From Actinomadura alba (lineage in GTDB: Bacteria; Actinomycetota; Actinomycetes; Streptosporangiales; Streptosporangiaceae), in NCBI RefSeq assembly GCF_014323705.1, contig NZ_JABVEC010000013.1, positions 1 to 64,000 on the forward strand: DNA of 64,000 nucleotides. The letters are read 5' to 3'. Numbering within the stretch: the stretch's first letter is position 1; every line of letters starts with the position of its first letter. This document shows, in pieces, positions 49,362-58,912 of the stretch. The notes under the pieces were generated by a model that did no database searches, was not told the origin of the DNA, and worked only from the letters and a program-made list of their open reading frames with translations. The translations under genes and the position numbers were made by a program.

Positions 49362-51826
49362 CGACACGCACCGAACCGACACCCGTCGCCGGGGAACGCG
49401 CCGAACCGCCGAAGAGGACGGCGGCGAACGGCGGTCTCGTCGCGCGCCGGGCCGTGGTCCGCTGGGCGTGGCGACTGTTCCGCCGGGAATGGCGCCAGCA
49501 GACGCTGGTCCTCGCACTCGTCACCTTCACGGTGGCCGGGGTGACATGTGCCGTTTCCCTGGCCTACAACGTCGCGTCCTCGCCCACGGCCACGTTCGGC
49601 TCCGCCTCGCAGTTGCTGTCCTTCGACGGGTCCGATCCCGAGGCGCTGCGGGCCGACATCACCGTCGCCCGTGACAGCATCGGCCCCATCGAGGTCATCG
49701 AGCACCTGCAGGTGCCGCTGCCGGGCTCGGTCGACCCGCTGGATCTGCGGGCACAGGACCCCCAGGGCCGTTTCAGCCGGCCGATGCTGCGCCTGCGGGA
49801 CGGCCGCCTCCCCGCCGGGACGGCGGAGGTGGCGCTGACCGACGACGCTGCCGCGGCCTTCCACGCCCGGGTCGGATCCGCCCTCCGGCTCGACGGACGT
49901 GACGTCAGGGTCGTCGGCCTGGTCGAGAACCCGCACGACCTGAACGATGAGTTCGCGCTCGCCGCGCCCGGCACGTTGGGCCGGCCCACGTCGGCCGATG
50001 TGCTCGCGCGGGCCGGGGCGCAGCGCTTCGACGACTACCGCACCGCCGGCGACCGTCCCATCGCGTTCCAGCTCAGGAACCGGACCACCAAGTCGCTGGC
50101 CGCCGCAGGCGTGTTCGGCGTCGCCACCGTCGCGTTGCTCCTGGTCTCGCTGGTCGCCGCGGCCGGATTCGCCGCGGTGGCGCACCGGCGGCTCCGCCAG
50201 ATCGGGATGCTGGCCGCCATCGGCGCCACCGACAGGCACCTGCGGCTGGTACTGATCGCCAACGGCGCCGTCATCGGAGTGATCGCGTCGGTCACGGGCA
50301 CCGCCCTGGGCGTCCTCTTCTGGCTGGTCCTCGCGGGTCGCCTGGAGGAACCGCTGGCCCATCGCATCGACCCCTTCAGCCTGCCGTACCCGCTGCTCGG
50401 ACTGAGCCTGCTCGTCGCCGTCGCGACACCGGCCGCGGCCGCGTGGTGGCCGGCCCGGGCGATGGCGCGGATCCCCGTGACCGCCGCGCTCTCGGCCCGC
50501 CCGCCCCGGCCGAAGGCCGCGCGCCGCTCGATCCCGGTGGCCGGGCTGTGCCTCGCCGGAGGCGTGGCGTCGCTCGCTCTCGCCGACCAGTCCAATCCGC
50601 TGCTCATCATCACCGGCGTCATCGCGATCGGCGCCGGCATACTGCTCATCAGCCCGCCGGCGGTGCGGGTCCTCGCGTGGGCGGCGACGCGGACGCCGAT
50701 CGCCGTGCGGCTGCCGCTTCGCGATCTCGGCCGGTACCAGGCGCGCGCCGGGGCGGCCCTCGCGGCGATCAGCCTGGCGCTGGGCGTTCCGATAGCGACG
50801 GTCGTCGCCTCGGCCGCCGCCGAATACACCGCGGAGCAGGGGAATCTGGCCGATACCGAACTGCTCGTCCGCGTCGGCGATGCCGAGCCGGTCGCCGCCG
50901 AACGTACACCCGCGGAGCTCGACCGGATGCGAGCCGCCGTCGATCGCTACGCCGCCACGCTCGACCGGCCCGCGGTGGTCCCACTCGACATGGCGGTCGA
51001 CGTCTCGGCGCGACCCGAACGGTCGGCGGGCGGCGGTCCGGGCGTACGGCCGGTGGTCGAGCTCGGAACGCCGGCCGGGAACGGCTGGCGATCCAAGGCC
51101 GTCTACGTCGTGACCCCGGAGCTGGCCCGTCATTTCGGCCTCGACCTTCCGGCGATCCGGCCCGACACCGACGTCCTCACCGTCGAGACCGGTCGGGTGC
51201 AGTTCGTCAACGTGGCACAGAGGGATCTGGTTCCTCGCGTACAGCCGGTGAGGCTGCCCGCCTACTCCTCCGCGCCGACCTCGTTCATCACGCCGAACGG
51301 GATGCGGCGCGGCGGCTGGACGCCGGTCCGGGTCGGCTGGCTGATAAAGAGCGCTCAGCCGATCACCGGCGCGCAGATCACCGGGGCACGTGACATGGCG
51401 GCGGCCGCGGGGCTCACCGTCGAGGCCAGACGTGACCAGAGCTCACTGCGCACCCTGCGAACGGCGGCCACCGCCGGGGGAGTCGTCCTCGCGCTCGGTG
51501 TCCTGGCCATGACAGTGGGCACCATCCGTGGCGAGGCGGGCGGTGAGCTCCGCACTCTCACCGCGGCCGGAGCCACCAGCGCGATGCGGCGCACGCTGAC
51601 CGCCGTCACCGCGGGGGCGCTGGCCACCGCCGGTACGGTCCTCGGCGCCGCCGGCGCCTACCTCGGCCTGATCGGCGCCTACGCGTCGGACCTGAGCGCG
51701 CTCGGCCGGATGCCGCTGATGGAACTCGGCATCACCATCGTCGGCGTACCGCTGCTCGCCACCGCCACGGGCTGGCTCATCGCCGGGCGTGAGCCCCCGG
51801 CGATCGCCCGGCGACTCCTCGAATGA
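49358..51826 (+). CDS. Large FtsX-domain ABC permease
   Basis: 822 aa. After a short cytoplasmic lead and the first helix (about 43-64), a large extracellular domain is followed by three helices (about 245-370, VALLLVSLVAAAGFAAVAHRRLRQIGMLAAIGAT), then further helices and a second FtsX core at about 700-815 (GGELRTLTAAGATSAMRR). This duplicated FtsX layout is common in actinobacterial exporters of peptides or drugs. ATG 49358 overlaps the ATPase stop. The last gene of the padR operon, convergent with uppP. Confidence 0.92.
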   Translation: MTTRTEPTPVAGERAEPPKRTAANGGLVARRAVVRWAWRLFRREWRQQTLVLALVTFTVAGVTCAVSLAYNVASSPTATFGSASQLLSFDGSDPEALRADITVARDSIGPIEVIEHLQVPLPGSVDPLDLRAQDPQGRFSRPMLRLRDGRLPAGTAEVALTDDAAAAFHARVGSALRLDGRDVRVVGLVENPHDLNDEFALAAPGTLGRPTSADVLARAGAQRFDDYRTAGDRPIAFQLRNRTTKSLAAAGVFGVATVALLLVSLVAAAGFAAVAHRRLRQIGMLAAIGATDRHLRLVLIANGAVIGVIASVTGTALGVLFWLVLAGRLEEPLAHRIDPFSLPYPLLGLSLLVAVATPAAAAWWPARAMARIPVTAALSARPPRPKAARRSIPVAGLCLAGGVASLALADQSNPLLIITGVIAIGAGILLISPPAVRVLAWAATRTPIAVRLPLRDLGRYQARAGAALAAISLALGVPIATVVASAAAEYTAEQGNLADTELLVRVGDAEPVAAERTPAELDRMRAAVDRYAATLDRPAVVPLDMAVDVSARPERSAGGGPGVRPVVELGTPAGNGWRSKAVYVVTPELARHFGLDLPAIRPDTDVLTVETGRVQFVNVAQRDLVPRVQPVRLPAYSSAPTSFITPNGMRRGGWTPVRVGWLIKSAQPITGAQITGARDMAAAAGLTVEARRDQSSLRTLRTAATAGGVVLALGVLAMTVGTIRGEAGGELRTLTAAGATSAMRRTLTAVTAGALATAGTVLGAAGAYLGLIGAYASDLSALGRMPLMELGITIVGVPLLATATGWLIAGREPPAIARRLLE

Positions 51827-51850
51827 TCCCTGCGGGGCAGCGGATCTCGT

Positions 51851-51883
51851 GACCCCGGGGATGGGGGCCGGATGCCCGGGGTC
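51851..51883. terminator. Convergent terminator between exporter and uppP
   Basis: GACCCCGGG and CCCGGGGTC are perfect 9-bp arms with a 15-base loop; the right arm reaches into the uppP stop codon. Confidence 0.6.
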
Positions 51884-52712
51884 AGAGCCTGCCGGTCGCG
51901 AGCAAGGTGATCAGCAAGGCGGCCGCGGCGAGGCGGTAGACGATGAAGACCCTGAAGCCGTGCTTCGCGACGTAGCGCAGGAGCCAGGCGATCGAGGCAT
52001 AGGCGACGACGAAGGAGACGACGGTGCCGGTCACCAGCGCGACGGCGTCCGTCCCCGTACCCAGGGCGTCCTTGAGCTCGTAGAGGCCCGCCCCGGTCAG
52101 CGCCGGGACCGACAGGAAGAACGAAAGCCGGGTCGCGGCGACGCGGTCGAGACCCCGGAACAGGCCGAGCGAAAGTGTCGCGCCGGAGCGGGAGAAACCG
52201 GGGAACAGCAGGGCGAGGATCTGCGAGCAGCCGACGATCATCGAGTCGGCGAAGGTGATCTCGGCTTCGCCGCGCTTGAGGGTCGCGTGCCGTTCGGCCA
52301 GCCACATGACCGCGCTGCCGCCGATGAGCGAGGCGGCCACCACCCACAACGAGGCCAGCGGGCCGTCGATGAGCGGTTTGGCCGCCAGTCCGACGAGCAC
52401 GATCGGGATGGTGGCGAAGACGACCCACCACGCGAACCGCGAGTCATGGGTGGCGCGGGCCTGTTGGTCGGTCAGCCCGCGGAACCAGGCCGTGGCGAAC
52501 CGCAGGATGTCCTTGAAGAAGTAGACGAGCACCGCGGCGATCGCCCCGGTCTGGACGACCGCGGAGAACGCGACGACGGCATCGTCGCCGACCGGGATCC
52601 CCATGATCCCTTCGGCGATCTTCAGATGCCCTGTGGACGAGATCGGCAGGAACTCCGTGATCCCTTCCACGATCCCGAGCACCACCGCCTGCCCGATGTT
52701 GATCACGCTCAA
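51882..52712 (-). CDS. uppP: Undecaprenyl-diphosphate phosphatase
   Basis: 276-aa membrane enzyme that recycles the wall lipid carrier C55-PP to C55-P; overexpression gives bacitracin resistance. Motif 1 is EGITEFLPISSTGHL (16-30) with E16 and E20, and motif 2 is PGFSRSGATLSLG. About eight helices. TTG 52712 follows GAGAGGA. It lies 66 bases after the FtsX permease gene on the same strand, so it may be part of the envelope-stress operon. Confidence 0.95.
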   Translation of the reverse strand: MSVINIGQAVVLGIVEGITEFLPISSTGHLKIAEGIMGIPVGDDAVVAFSAVVQTGAIAAVLVYFFKDILRFATAWFRGLTDQQARATHDSRFAWWVVFATIPIVLVGLAAKPLIDGPLASLWVVAASLIGGSAVMWLAERHATLKRGEAEITFADSMIVGCSQILALLFPGFSRSGATLSLGLFRGLDRVAATRLSFFLSVPALTGAGLYELKDALGTGTDAVALVTGTVVSFVVAYASIAWLLRYVAKHGFRVFIVYRLAAAALLITLLATGRL

Positions 52713-52778
52713 CCCGTATGTCCTCTCATCAGCCGAAGGGCCGCCCCCGAGGAGGGGCGCATGACAGGGTTCACCGTC

Positions 52779-55430
52779 CTAGAGGTCGCGCAGGACGGTG
52801 AGTGGCGGCCGGCGTACGGCCCGGATCGCCGCGGCGCCGGCCGCCAGCAGGGCGATGAGCCCGATGGCGACGACCAGGCCGAGGTAGGCCCACGGGACGG
52901 TGAGGCCGGCCGGCGGCGGGTCGAAGACACCGGTGAGGATCTTGACGAGCATGTGCGAGAGCGGCCAGGCGGCCAGGCCGCCCATCAGGGCCGCGCCGAC
53001 GGTGACGACGGCGACCTCGGTCCAGACGAAGGCGCCGAGCCGGCGGGTGCGAGCGCCGAGCACGCTCGCGAGGGCGAACGTGCGCCTGCGCTCGGTGAAG
53101 CCGAGGGCGAGCAGGAGGCCGGTGGCCGCGGCCGCGAGCGCCACTGCGTAGGTGAGTTCGATGGTGGTCAGCCCGCGCAGGTCCACCGCGGTGAGGCTGG
53201 TGCCCACGACGTGGTGGACCGAGTCGAGGTCGGTGATCTGCGCGCCGGAGCCGAGCCGGCCGCGCAGGTTCGCCGCGAGTTCGTGCGGGGACCGCCCACT
53301 GGCCGTGACGAGGAACGTCCCGACGGTGTCGCTGCCGGTCTGCGCGGCCACGTAGTCGGCGTTGGCGACGAGGAAGCTGTCGCGCGGGGCGGTGGGGAAC
53401 TCCTTGGCGATCCCCGCGTAGTGGAAGACGACTGTTCGGTACTGCCTGGTGCGGCCGTCCTGCAGCCGGAGCCTCAGCTGGTCGCCGGGACGGAGCTGGA
53501 AGTCCTTGACGGTCTCCTCGCTGACGAGTACGGCGTCGGGTCGCCGGGCGAGCCTGCCGATGAGCTCGCGGGCGGTGCCGCCGGAGAAGTAGGCGTCCTG
53601 GAGTTCGGTGGCGGCGCTGAAGCCGGTGGGCCGGATGCCGTAGAGGTCCTGCAGGTCCGCGCCGACGTAGGCGAACCGGTGCTGCAACGGTTCGACGTGG
53701 CCCACTCCCGGTACGGCGGCGATCCGGCGCGCTTCGCCGGGCGGGACGTACGCGCCCGGCGACTCGGTGACGGTGACGTCGGCGCCGTTGGTGAGCTGGG
53801 CGTCCACGAGCGCCTGGTGACGGTAGGTGGCGTCGAAGACGGACGTCGTGCCGGCGAACACGACCGTCAGCGCGGCGAGCGCGACGGTGCGCGCGATGAG
53901 TACGCGCTGACGGGACAGCGTCGCGGCGACCGTGTCGGCCAGTCCTCCGGCGAGCGGGCGGCTGAGCCTGGCCACCACGGGGCGGCCGCGGCCGAGCAGC
54001 CAGTACGTCACTCGCCAGGTGAGCAGCCCCGCACCGGCCCACAGCAGCGCGGGGGCCGCGAAGGCCCAGTAGCTCACCGAGATCGTCGGCAGTCCTTCGG
54101 GCACGAGCACGATCTTGTAGCCGTTCCGCCCGGCCGCCCAGAACACCGCGCCCGCGGTGACCAGCAGCCAGAGGTCGAGGCCGTACCGCAGCCAGGCGGG
54201 TGCTCGCCGTGCGGCGCCGATCTGCCGGCGCGCGCTCGCCACGGTGCCGTGGCGGGCGTCGCGGGCGGCCGGGATGAGCACCGCGAGGACGGCGATGACC
54301 AGCCCGGCGACGACGGCGCCACCTTCCCAGTACGCCGTCGTCGCCGGAGTCGCGCCGAAGCCGGCCGAGCCGAAGGCCAGCCGCCCGGTCAGCGCGGCGA
54401 TCCCGAGTCCGGCCGCGGCGCCCACGACGCCGACGGCGACGGCCTCGGCGGTGGCGAGCGTGAGCAGGGTCCGGCGGGTCGCGCCTCGGGTGCGGAGCAG
54501 CGCCTGCTCGGTGCGGCGCCGCGTGGCACCGGAACCGGTGATGACGGCGGTGAGCAGCCCGGCGAGGACGGCCCCGGGCGCACCGAGGAACAGGAAGAGG
54601 ATCTGGGCGTAGAGGGCGTCTGCGCGGGCCGCGCCGAGCGCCGCGCCGAGGTTGTCCCCGACCCGCCCGGCACCGGCCAGCCGTACCTCCAGATTTCGGG
54701 CGCTGCCGGAGACCCGGGCGTAGGCGCCGGCCGGATCGGCGGGCAGGGCATGGCGGAGCCGGGCGTGGAACTGGGTGCGGACCTGGTCGGGACGGGCGTG
54801 CGCCACGGGATCGAACAAACGATGCCACGTGTCGGCCGGCAGGAGCAGAACGTTGTCCGGCGGAGCCTGTGGCTGGGCGCCGACGGGAGCACCGACCTTC
54901 TGGAAGAGCGAATCGGCGCTCGGGAGCTCGACGACGCCGTCGACGCGGACCTGCGCCGCCGGCAGCCCGGCGCGCTGCACCTTCACCGTGTCGCCGGGGG
55001 CGGCGTGCAGGTTCGCGGCGGTCTGCTGGGCCAGCAGCACGCCGTCGGCCCCGCCGACCAGGGACCGCAGCTCGCCCGGGAAAGCGGCGGCGTAGCCGGA
55101 CGGCAGGCCGAGCACCTGACCGGCGCCGGTCGTGAGCGTCTGCCCGGCCGTGCGGGCCTCGAGCCCGGCGGTGTCGGCGAAGTCGACGCGGCGGAGGTCG
55201 GTGAACCGGCGGTCGGCGTGCAGCGCCGGCTCGATGGACGGGTCGCCCTCGATCTGCCAGTCGACCGGGACACGGTCGATGGACCGCTGCGTCATCGTGG
55301 ACTTGGCCGAGGTGAGGAACGCGCCGAGCGAGGCGAGCAGCGCCACCGCCGCCGCCACCCCGACCGCCGCCGCGGCCAGGCGCGCGGCGCGGTGGAGGAG
55401 CAGCCCGCGTAGCCAGATCAGGGTGAGCAT
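52779..55430 (-). CDS. Large FtsX-family ABC permease of dual-ATPase exporter
   Basis: 883 aa from ATG 55430. One N-terminal helix (about 11-35), a big extracytoplasmic domain, a central helical block (about 275-450) and a C-terminal FtsX core (about 755-875, LALGFTERRRTFALASVLGARTRRLGAFVWTEVAVVTVG) make up the layout. Its start overlaps the stop of the ATPase gene by 13 bases. It is the transport subunit for two ATPases encoded immediately upstream. The transported molecule is unknown; a peptide antibiotic or lipid is plausible. Confidence 0.92.
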   Translation of the reverse strand: MLTLIWLRGLLLHRAARLAAAAVGVAAAVALLASLGAFLTSAKSTMTQRSIDRVPVDWQIEGDPSIEPALHADRRFTDLRRVDFADTAGLEARTAGQTLTTGAGQVLGLPSGYAAAFPGELRSLVGGADGVLLAQQTAANLHAAPGDTVKVQRAGLPAAQVRVDGVVELPSADSLFQKVGAPVGAQPQAPPDNVLLLPADTWHRLFDPVAHARPDQVRTQFHARLRHALPADPAGAYARVSGSARNLEVRLAGAGRVGDNLGAALGAARADALYAQILFLFLGAPGAVLAGLLTAVITGSGATRRRTEQALLRTRGATRRTLLTLATAEAVAVGVVGAAAGLGIAALTGRLAFGSAGFGATPATTAYWEGGAVVAGLVIAVLAVLIPAARDARHGTVASARRQIGAARRAPAWLRYGLDLWLLVTAGAVFWAAGRNGYKIVLVPEGLPTISVSYWAFAAPALLWAGAGLLTWRVTYWLLGRGRPVVARLSRPLAGGLADTVAATLSRQRVLIARTVALAALTVVFAGTTSVFDATYRHQALVDAQLTNGADVTVTESPGAYVPPGEARRIAAVPGVGHVEPLQHRFAYVGADLQDLYGIRPTGFSAATELQDAYFSGGTARELIGRLARRPDAVLVSEETVKDFQLRPGDQLRLRLQDGRTRQYRTVVFHYAGIAKEFPTAPRDSFLVANADYVAAQTGSDTVGTFLVTASGRSPHELAANLRGRLGSGAQITDLDSVHHVVGTSLTAVDLRGLTTIELTYAVALAAAATGLLLALGFTERRRTFALASVLGARTRRLGAFVWTEVAVVTVGAALMGGLAAWPLSHMLVKILTGVFDPPPAGLTVPWAYLGLVVAIGLIALLAAGAAAIRAVRRPPLTVLRDL

Positions 55431-56089
55431 GTCTCGTCCTCTCGGAGGGTGCCGTCGTGCATCGCCCACCGTCGCGGCAGCCGGCCGGCGATCCGCGGGT
55501 CATGGGTGGCGACGACCAGCGTGGCGCCCAGGTCGGTGGCGGCGTCGACGAGCAGGTCGATCACCGTGAGCGCGTGCGGGGAGTCGAGCTGGCCGGTGGG
55601 CTCGTCGGCGACGATGAGCCGTGGGGAGGCCGCGAGGACGCGCGCCACGGCGACCCGCTGGGCCTGCCCGCCGGACAGCTCCTCGGGAAGGCGTCCGGCG
55701 AGGTCGCCGACGCCGACGGAGGCCAGCGCCTCCAGGGCCTTCTCGCGAGCCGGCCGCGGTGCCTCACCCGCGAGCAGCAGGGGGAGCGCGACGTTGTCGG
55801 CCGCGTCGAGGGGCGGCAGCAGGCTCGGGCCCTGGAACACCAGGCCGACCTGTCCCGGTTCGCTCAGCGGATGACCGCCGAGCGCCGGCCACCGGATCGA
55901 CCCGGTCGTGGGCCGGTCGAGGCCGGCGATGAGATGCAGGAGCGTGGTCTTGCCGGATCCCGACGCGCCGGTGACCGCGACCTGGTCGCCGGATTCGAGC
56001 CGGCAGCTCACGCCGTGCACGGCGACCACCGAGGCGGATCCGCTCCCGTGGGTGCGCGCCACGTCCTGAAGCTCGACGAGGGTGTTCAC
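55418..56089 (-). CDS. ABC exporter ATPase B
   Basis: 223 aa from GTG 56089. Walker A TGASGSGKTT, signature LSGGQAQRVAVARVL, Walker B LIVADEPTGQLD and the VVATHDPRIA H-loop are all present. It overlaps ATPase A by four bases (GTGA) and the permease gene by 13. Having two distinct ATPases beside one large permease suggests that they form a heterodimer. Confidence 0.95.
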   Translation of the reverse strand: MNTLVELQDVARTHGSGSASVVAVHGVSCRLESGDQVAVTGASGSGKTTLLHLIAGLDRPTTGSIRWPALGGHPLSEPGQVGLVFQGPSLLPPLDAADNVALPLLLAGEAPRPAREKALEALASVGVGDLAGRLPEELSGGQAQRVAVARVLAASPRLIVADEPTGQLDSPHALTVIDLLVDAATDLGATLVVATHDPRIAGRLPRRWAMHDGTLREDETCSP

Positions 56090-56748
56090 CGGATCTCTCC
56101 GTCCAGCATCGTCACCGTACGGTCCGCCGCGTGGGCCACGGCGGCGCTGTGCGAAGCGACGATCACGACCGTGCCCTGCTCGGTCTGATCGCGCAGCAGG
56201 TCGAGCACCTCGCGCTCGGTCTGGGCGTCGAGCTCACCGGTGGGTTCGTCGGCGAGTACGACGGCGGGATGCGTGGCGAGCGCGACCGCGAGGGCGGCCC
56301 GGGCGGTTTCGCCGCCGGACAGCCTGCTCGGACGGCTGTCGGCGCGCTGTTCCATCCGCAACTCCGCAAGCAGTTCGGCCTGCCATGCCGGGTCGTACCG
56401 CCCGGCGAGGCGCTGGGCCAGTTCGATGTTGCGGCGAACGGTCAGGTGCTCGATGAGGTTGCCGGACTGGAACATCACCCCCACGAGCCGGCTGCGCAGC
56501 GCCGCTCGCTCTCCTTCGGGCCGGTGGCTGAGACGGGTGCCCTCGATGCGGACGGTGCCACCGTCGGGCTCGTCCAGCCCGGCGAGGCAGGCCATCAGCG
56601 TCGACTTGCCCGAGCCCGAGGGCCCGCTGATCCCGATGAACTCGCCGGCCAGCGCGCGCAGGGTGACGCCGCGCAACGCGGCGGTCTCCTCTTCACCGGC
56701 GCGGTAGAAGCGGTAGAGGCCGGTCGCCTCCAGCACCACCGGGCTCAT
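56086..56748 (-). CDS. ABC exporter ATPase A
   Basis: 220 aa from ATG 56748. Walker A SGPSGSGKST, signature RLSGGETARAALAVAL, Walker B AVVLADEPTGELD and IVASHSAAVAH are visible. The signature has LSGGE in place of LSGGQ, and the H-loop His is in ASHS rather than THD, which could make one composite ATP site weaker. It overlaps the lipoprotein stop (ATGA) and the start of ATPase B. Confidence 0.93.
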   Translation of the reverse strand: MSPVVLEATGLYRFYRAGEEETAALRGVTLRALAGEFIGISGPSGSGKSTLMACLAGLDEPDGGTVRIEGTRLSHRPEGERAALRSRLVGVMFQSGNLIEHLTVRRNIELAQRLAGRYDPAWQAELLAELRMEQRADSRPSRLSGGETARAALAVALATHPAVVLADEPTGELDAQTEREVLDLLRDQTEQGTVVIVASHSAAVAHAADRTVTMLDGEIR

Positions 56749-57392
56749 GCCGCCCACCGGAAGGAGTCCGACACGGTGCGCCACGGGTCGACGTTGTCGG
56801 CGCCGACCGGGCCGGAGAGGGTGAGCACGGCCTCTTGCCCGTGGCTGAAGAACTCATAGCGTTCGACGGCGTCGCGGACGATCTTGCCGGTCACTGGGTC
56901 GGGTGTGCTGTCGGCGGCGTACCGGATCCGTACGGCGGTCCCGCCGTGGCGTTGCACGGTCTCGATCTTCTGGAGCGCGACGTTGTGCCCGGCGGCCTCG
57001 ATCTTCGGGACCTCCTGCGCACGGGCCGTCGCCGGGGTGGGCGCCGCAGCGGCGGGGACGACCTCCACCCGGACGGTGTTGAGCTTGTCGGTGAAGCTCG
57101 CGCCCGTCGCGAGATCGGTGCGTGCCCAGCCCTCGGGCACCTTGATCTCGTATCCGTGCGACCGGAAGGCCACGTACTGCGTGTCGTCTGGAATGTCGCC
57201 TGGCGGGTTCGACTCGGTCTCGTGCGGCCGGGGAGCGTCGGAGGAGCCCGGCCGGGTCGAGGAGCCGGCGGTGGGTCCGGCGATCCGCCGGTCGGTCGCC
57301 TGTCCGCAGCCCGCGACGGCCACCGAGGTGAGGGTCGTGGCGAGGACGATGGTGAGGACCATGGTCACGGTCCGGTGATGGTGCGTGCGCAT
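56745..57392 (-). CDS. Lipoprotein of unknown function in exporter operon
   Basis: 215 aa from ATG 57392. The signal peptide ends in lipobox AVAGC (Cys 29), so it is anchored on the outer face of the membrane. A Ser/Pro-rich linker leads to a domain (about 70-215) containing YEIKVPEGWARTDLATGASFTDKLNTVRVEVVPAA, which resembles PsbP-like lipoproteins. It overlaps ATPase A. It could sense or sequester the ligand of the exporter or support the kinase encoded just upstream. Confidence 0.82.
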   Translation of the reverse strand: MRTHHHRTVTMVLTIVLATTLTSVAVAGCGQATDRRIAGPTAGSSTRPGSSDAPRPHETESNPPGDIPDDTQYVAFRSHGYEIKVPEGWARTDLATGASFTDKLNTVRVEVVPAAAAPTPATARAQEVPKIEAAGHNVALQKIETVQRHGGTAVRIRYAADSTPDPVTGKIVRDAVERYEFFSHGQEAVLTLSGPVGADNVDPWRTVSDSFRWAA

Positions 57393-57486
57393 CGGGGCTC
57401 CCGGGTCGTGGGGATGTTCCGCCACGGTAGGAAGGCCCCGGTCAGCGGCGGCTTAGCGCGAGGTAAGCCCCGTGATTACCTTCCGC

Positions 57487-58821
57487 CTACTGGCCGTCGT
57501 TGCCTGGCGACGGCAGCAGCAGGGTGAAGATCGGCGGAACGGGCCGCCGCAGCACCAGGCGCCCGCCCTCGGCCTCCGCGAGAGAGCGGGCGAGGGCCAG
57601 CCCGATGCCATGCCCCTTCCCGGTGGAGTTCCGCCGGGCGAAGACGTCCTCGCCGTCGGCGATCCCCGATCCCTCGTCGGAAACGTCGATGGCCAGCCCG
57701 GTGCCGACGTCGCCGGCCTCGACGGTGATCCGGCCGCGCCCGTGGACGGCCGCGTTGTCCACGAGTACGTCGAGGATCTGCCGGATCGTGGAGGGCATGG
57801 ATTGGATCTCCGGCAGCGGCTGCTGCACGACGATGGTGAACGGGCGGCCAGTGGCGGCGAGAGGGCCGTGCCAGCGGGCTCGCAGCTCGTCGAGGAGCGC
57901 CGGAGTATCGAGCCGCTGGCGTTCGGGTCCGGCATCACGGGCCAGGCGGAGCAGATCTTCGATGATGTCCTGCAGATGCTCGCCGCGCCGGACGGCCGTC
58001 CGGATGGCGGCGGGCAGGTCGGCCCGGGGCCGCTCCAGCGCCGATTCCAACCCGAGCAGCAGGCCGGTCAGCGGGGTACGGAGCTGATGCGAGACATCGG
58101 CGCTGAACGCGCGTTCGCGGTCCAGCACCGAGCCGAGACGGCGGGCGGTCGCCTCCAGGGCGAGTTCCGCCGCCTCGGCCTCGCGTACTCCGGAACTCTT
58201 GGCCCTGATCGTGAAGTCGCCGTCACCGAGGGCCTGAGCCGCCCCGGTCAGCCGTTCCAGCGGCCCGGCCAGCCGGCCCGCCTGGTGACGGGCGAGCGCC
58301 GCTCCGAGCCCGATGACCAACATGGCCAGGCCGGCCATGAGCAGCCACGCTCTCCTGATCCGATCGGTGACGGTGTCGTCGGGCATGCTCACCCGCACCA
58401 TCGCCCGCGGGACCTCATCGGAGGGGATCGGCGCCGACACGGTCAGCTGGCCGTGCTCGACGGACTGATGAAGCCGCCCGTCCGCGGCGTCGGCCGCGGT
58501 CTTGGACCGGGCGGGTCCCTCACCCGCGATGCGCTCGCCGCCGTCCCGGTAGATCCCCACGCTCAACCAGGGATGCAGCCCCTTGGGCAGCCGGACCGCA
58601 CGGGGATACGACGCTTGATCGTCGGGTGCCACCGCGGCGACCCGGGTCGCGTCGCGTTCGAGCGACGTCACGGCCTCGCCCCGATAGAGCCGCTGAACGG
58701 CGACACCGAGCGGAATGGCGAAAAGAACGACGGCCAAGGTGGTGATCCCGACGATGGCCATGTGCAGCCGCCTGCGCAGCGGTACGCCGGCCGGGGACGC
58801 GGGGTGCGGGCGCAGGGCCAC
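57487..58821 (-). CDS. Sensor histidine kinase
   Basis: 444 aa from GTG 58821. TM1 is about 21-43 and TM2 about 157-177, with a roughly 110-residue extracytoplasmic sensor between them. HAMP (about 180-230) leads to the H-box DVSHQLRTPL with H245. The ATPase domain has DNAAVHG, DEGSGI (382-387) and GKGHGIGLAL (401-410). It should phosphorylate the divergently encoded response regulator. The lipoprotein gene follows 94 bases downstream, so the kinase may lead the exporter operon. Confidence 0.93.
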   Translation of the reverse strand: MALRPHPASPAGVPLRRRLHMAIVGITTLAVVLFAIPLGVAVQRLYRGEAVTSLERDATRVAAVAPDDQASYPRAVRLPKGLHPWLSVGIYRDGGERIAGEGPARSKTAADAADGRLHQSVEHGQLTVSAPIPSDEVPRAMVRVSMPDDTVTDRIRRAWLLMAGLAMLVIGLGAALARHQAGRLAGPLERLTGAAQALGDGDFTIRAKSSGVREAEAAELALEATARRLGSVLDRERAFSADVSHQLRTPLTGLLLGLESALERPRADLPAAIRTAVRRGEHLQDIIEDLLRLARDAGPERQRLDTPALLDELRARWHGPLAATGRPFTIVVQQPLPEIQSMPSTIRQILDVLVDNAAVHGRGRITVEAGDVGTGLAIDVSDEGSGIADGEDVFARRNSTGKGHGIGLALARSLAEAEGGRLVLRRPVPPIFTLLLPSPGNDGQ

Positions 58822-58912
58822 GGCTGAAGCCTCCTGTCGAGCGGCTGCCTGCAGGGTATGCGCCCACCCGGGTGAACGCGGCGCTTACCTTGCCCGGCCT
58901 ACCATCGGTGTC

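Noticed and set aside
49079..51133. A 684-codon minus-strand frame opposite the padR-operon permease gene.
   Set aside because: Low-complexity Arg/Gly/Asp sequence without homology; the opposite strand encodes a typical FtsX permease with overlapping starts.
51789..55412. A very long plus-strand reading frame opposite the FtsX permease gene.
   Set aside because: It is rich in Gly, Glu and Arg, has no domains, and lies antisense to two genes with clear family patterns. It is a GC-rich shadow.
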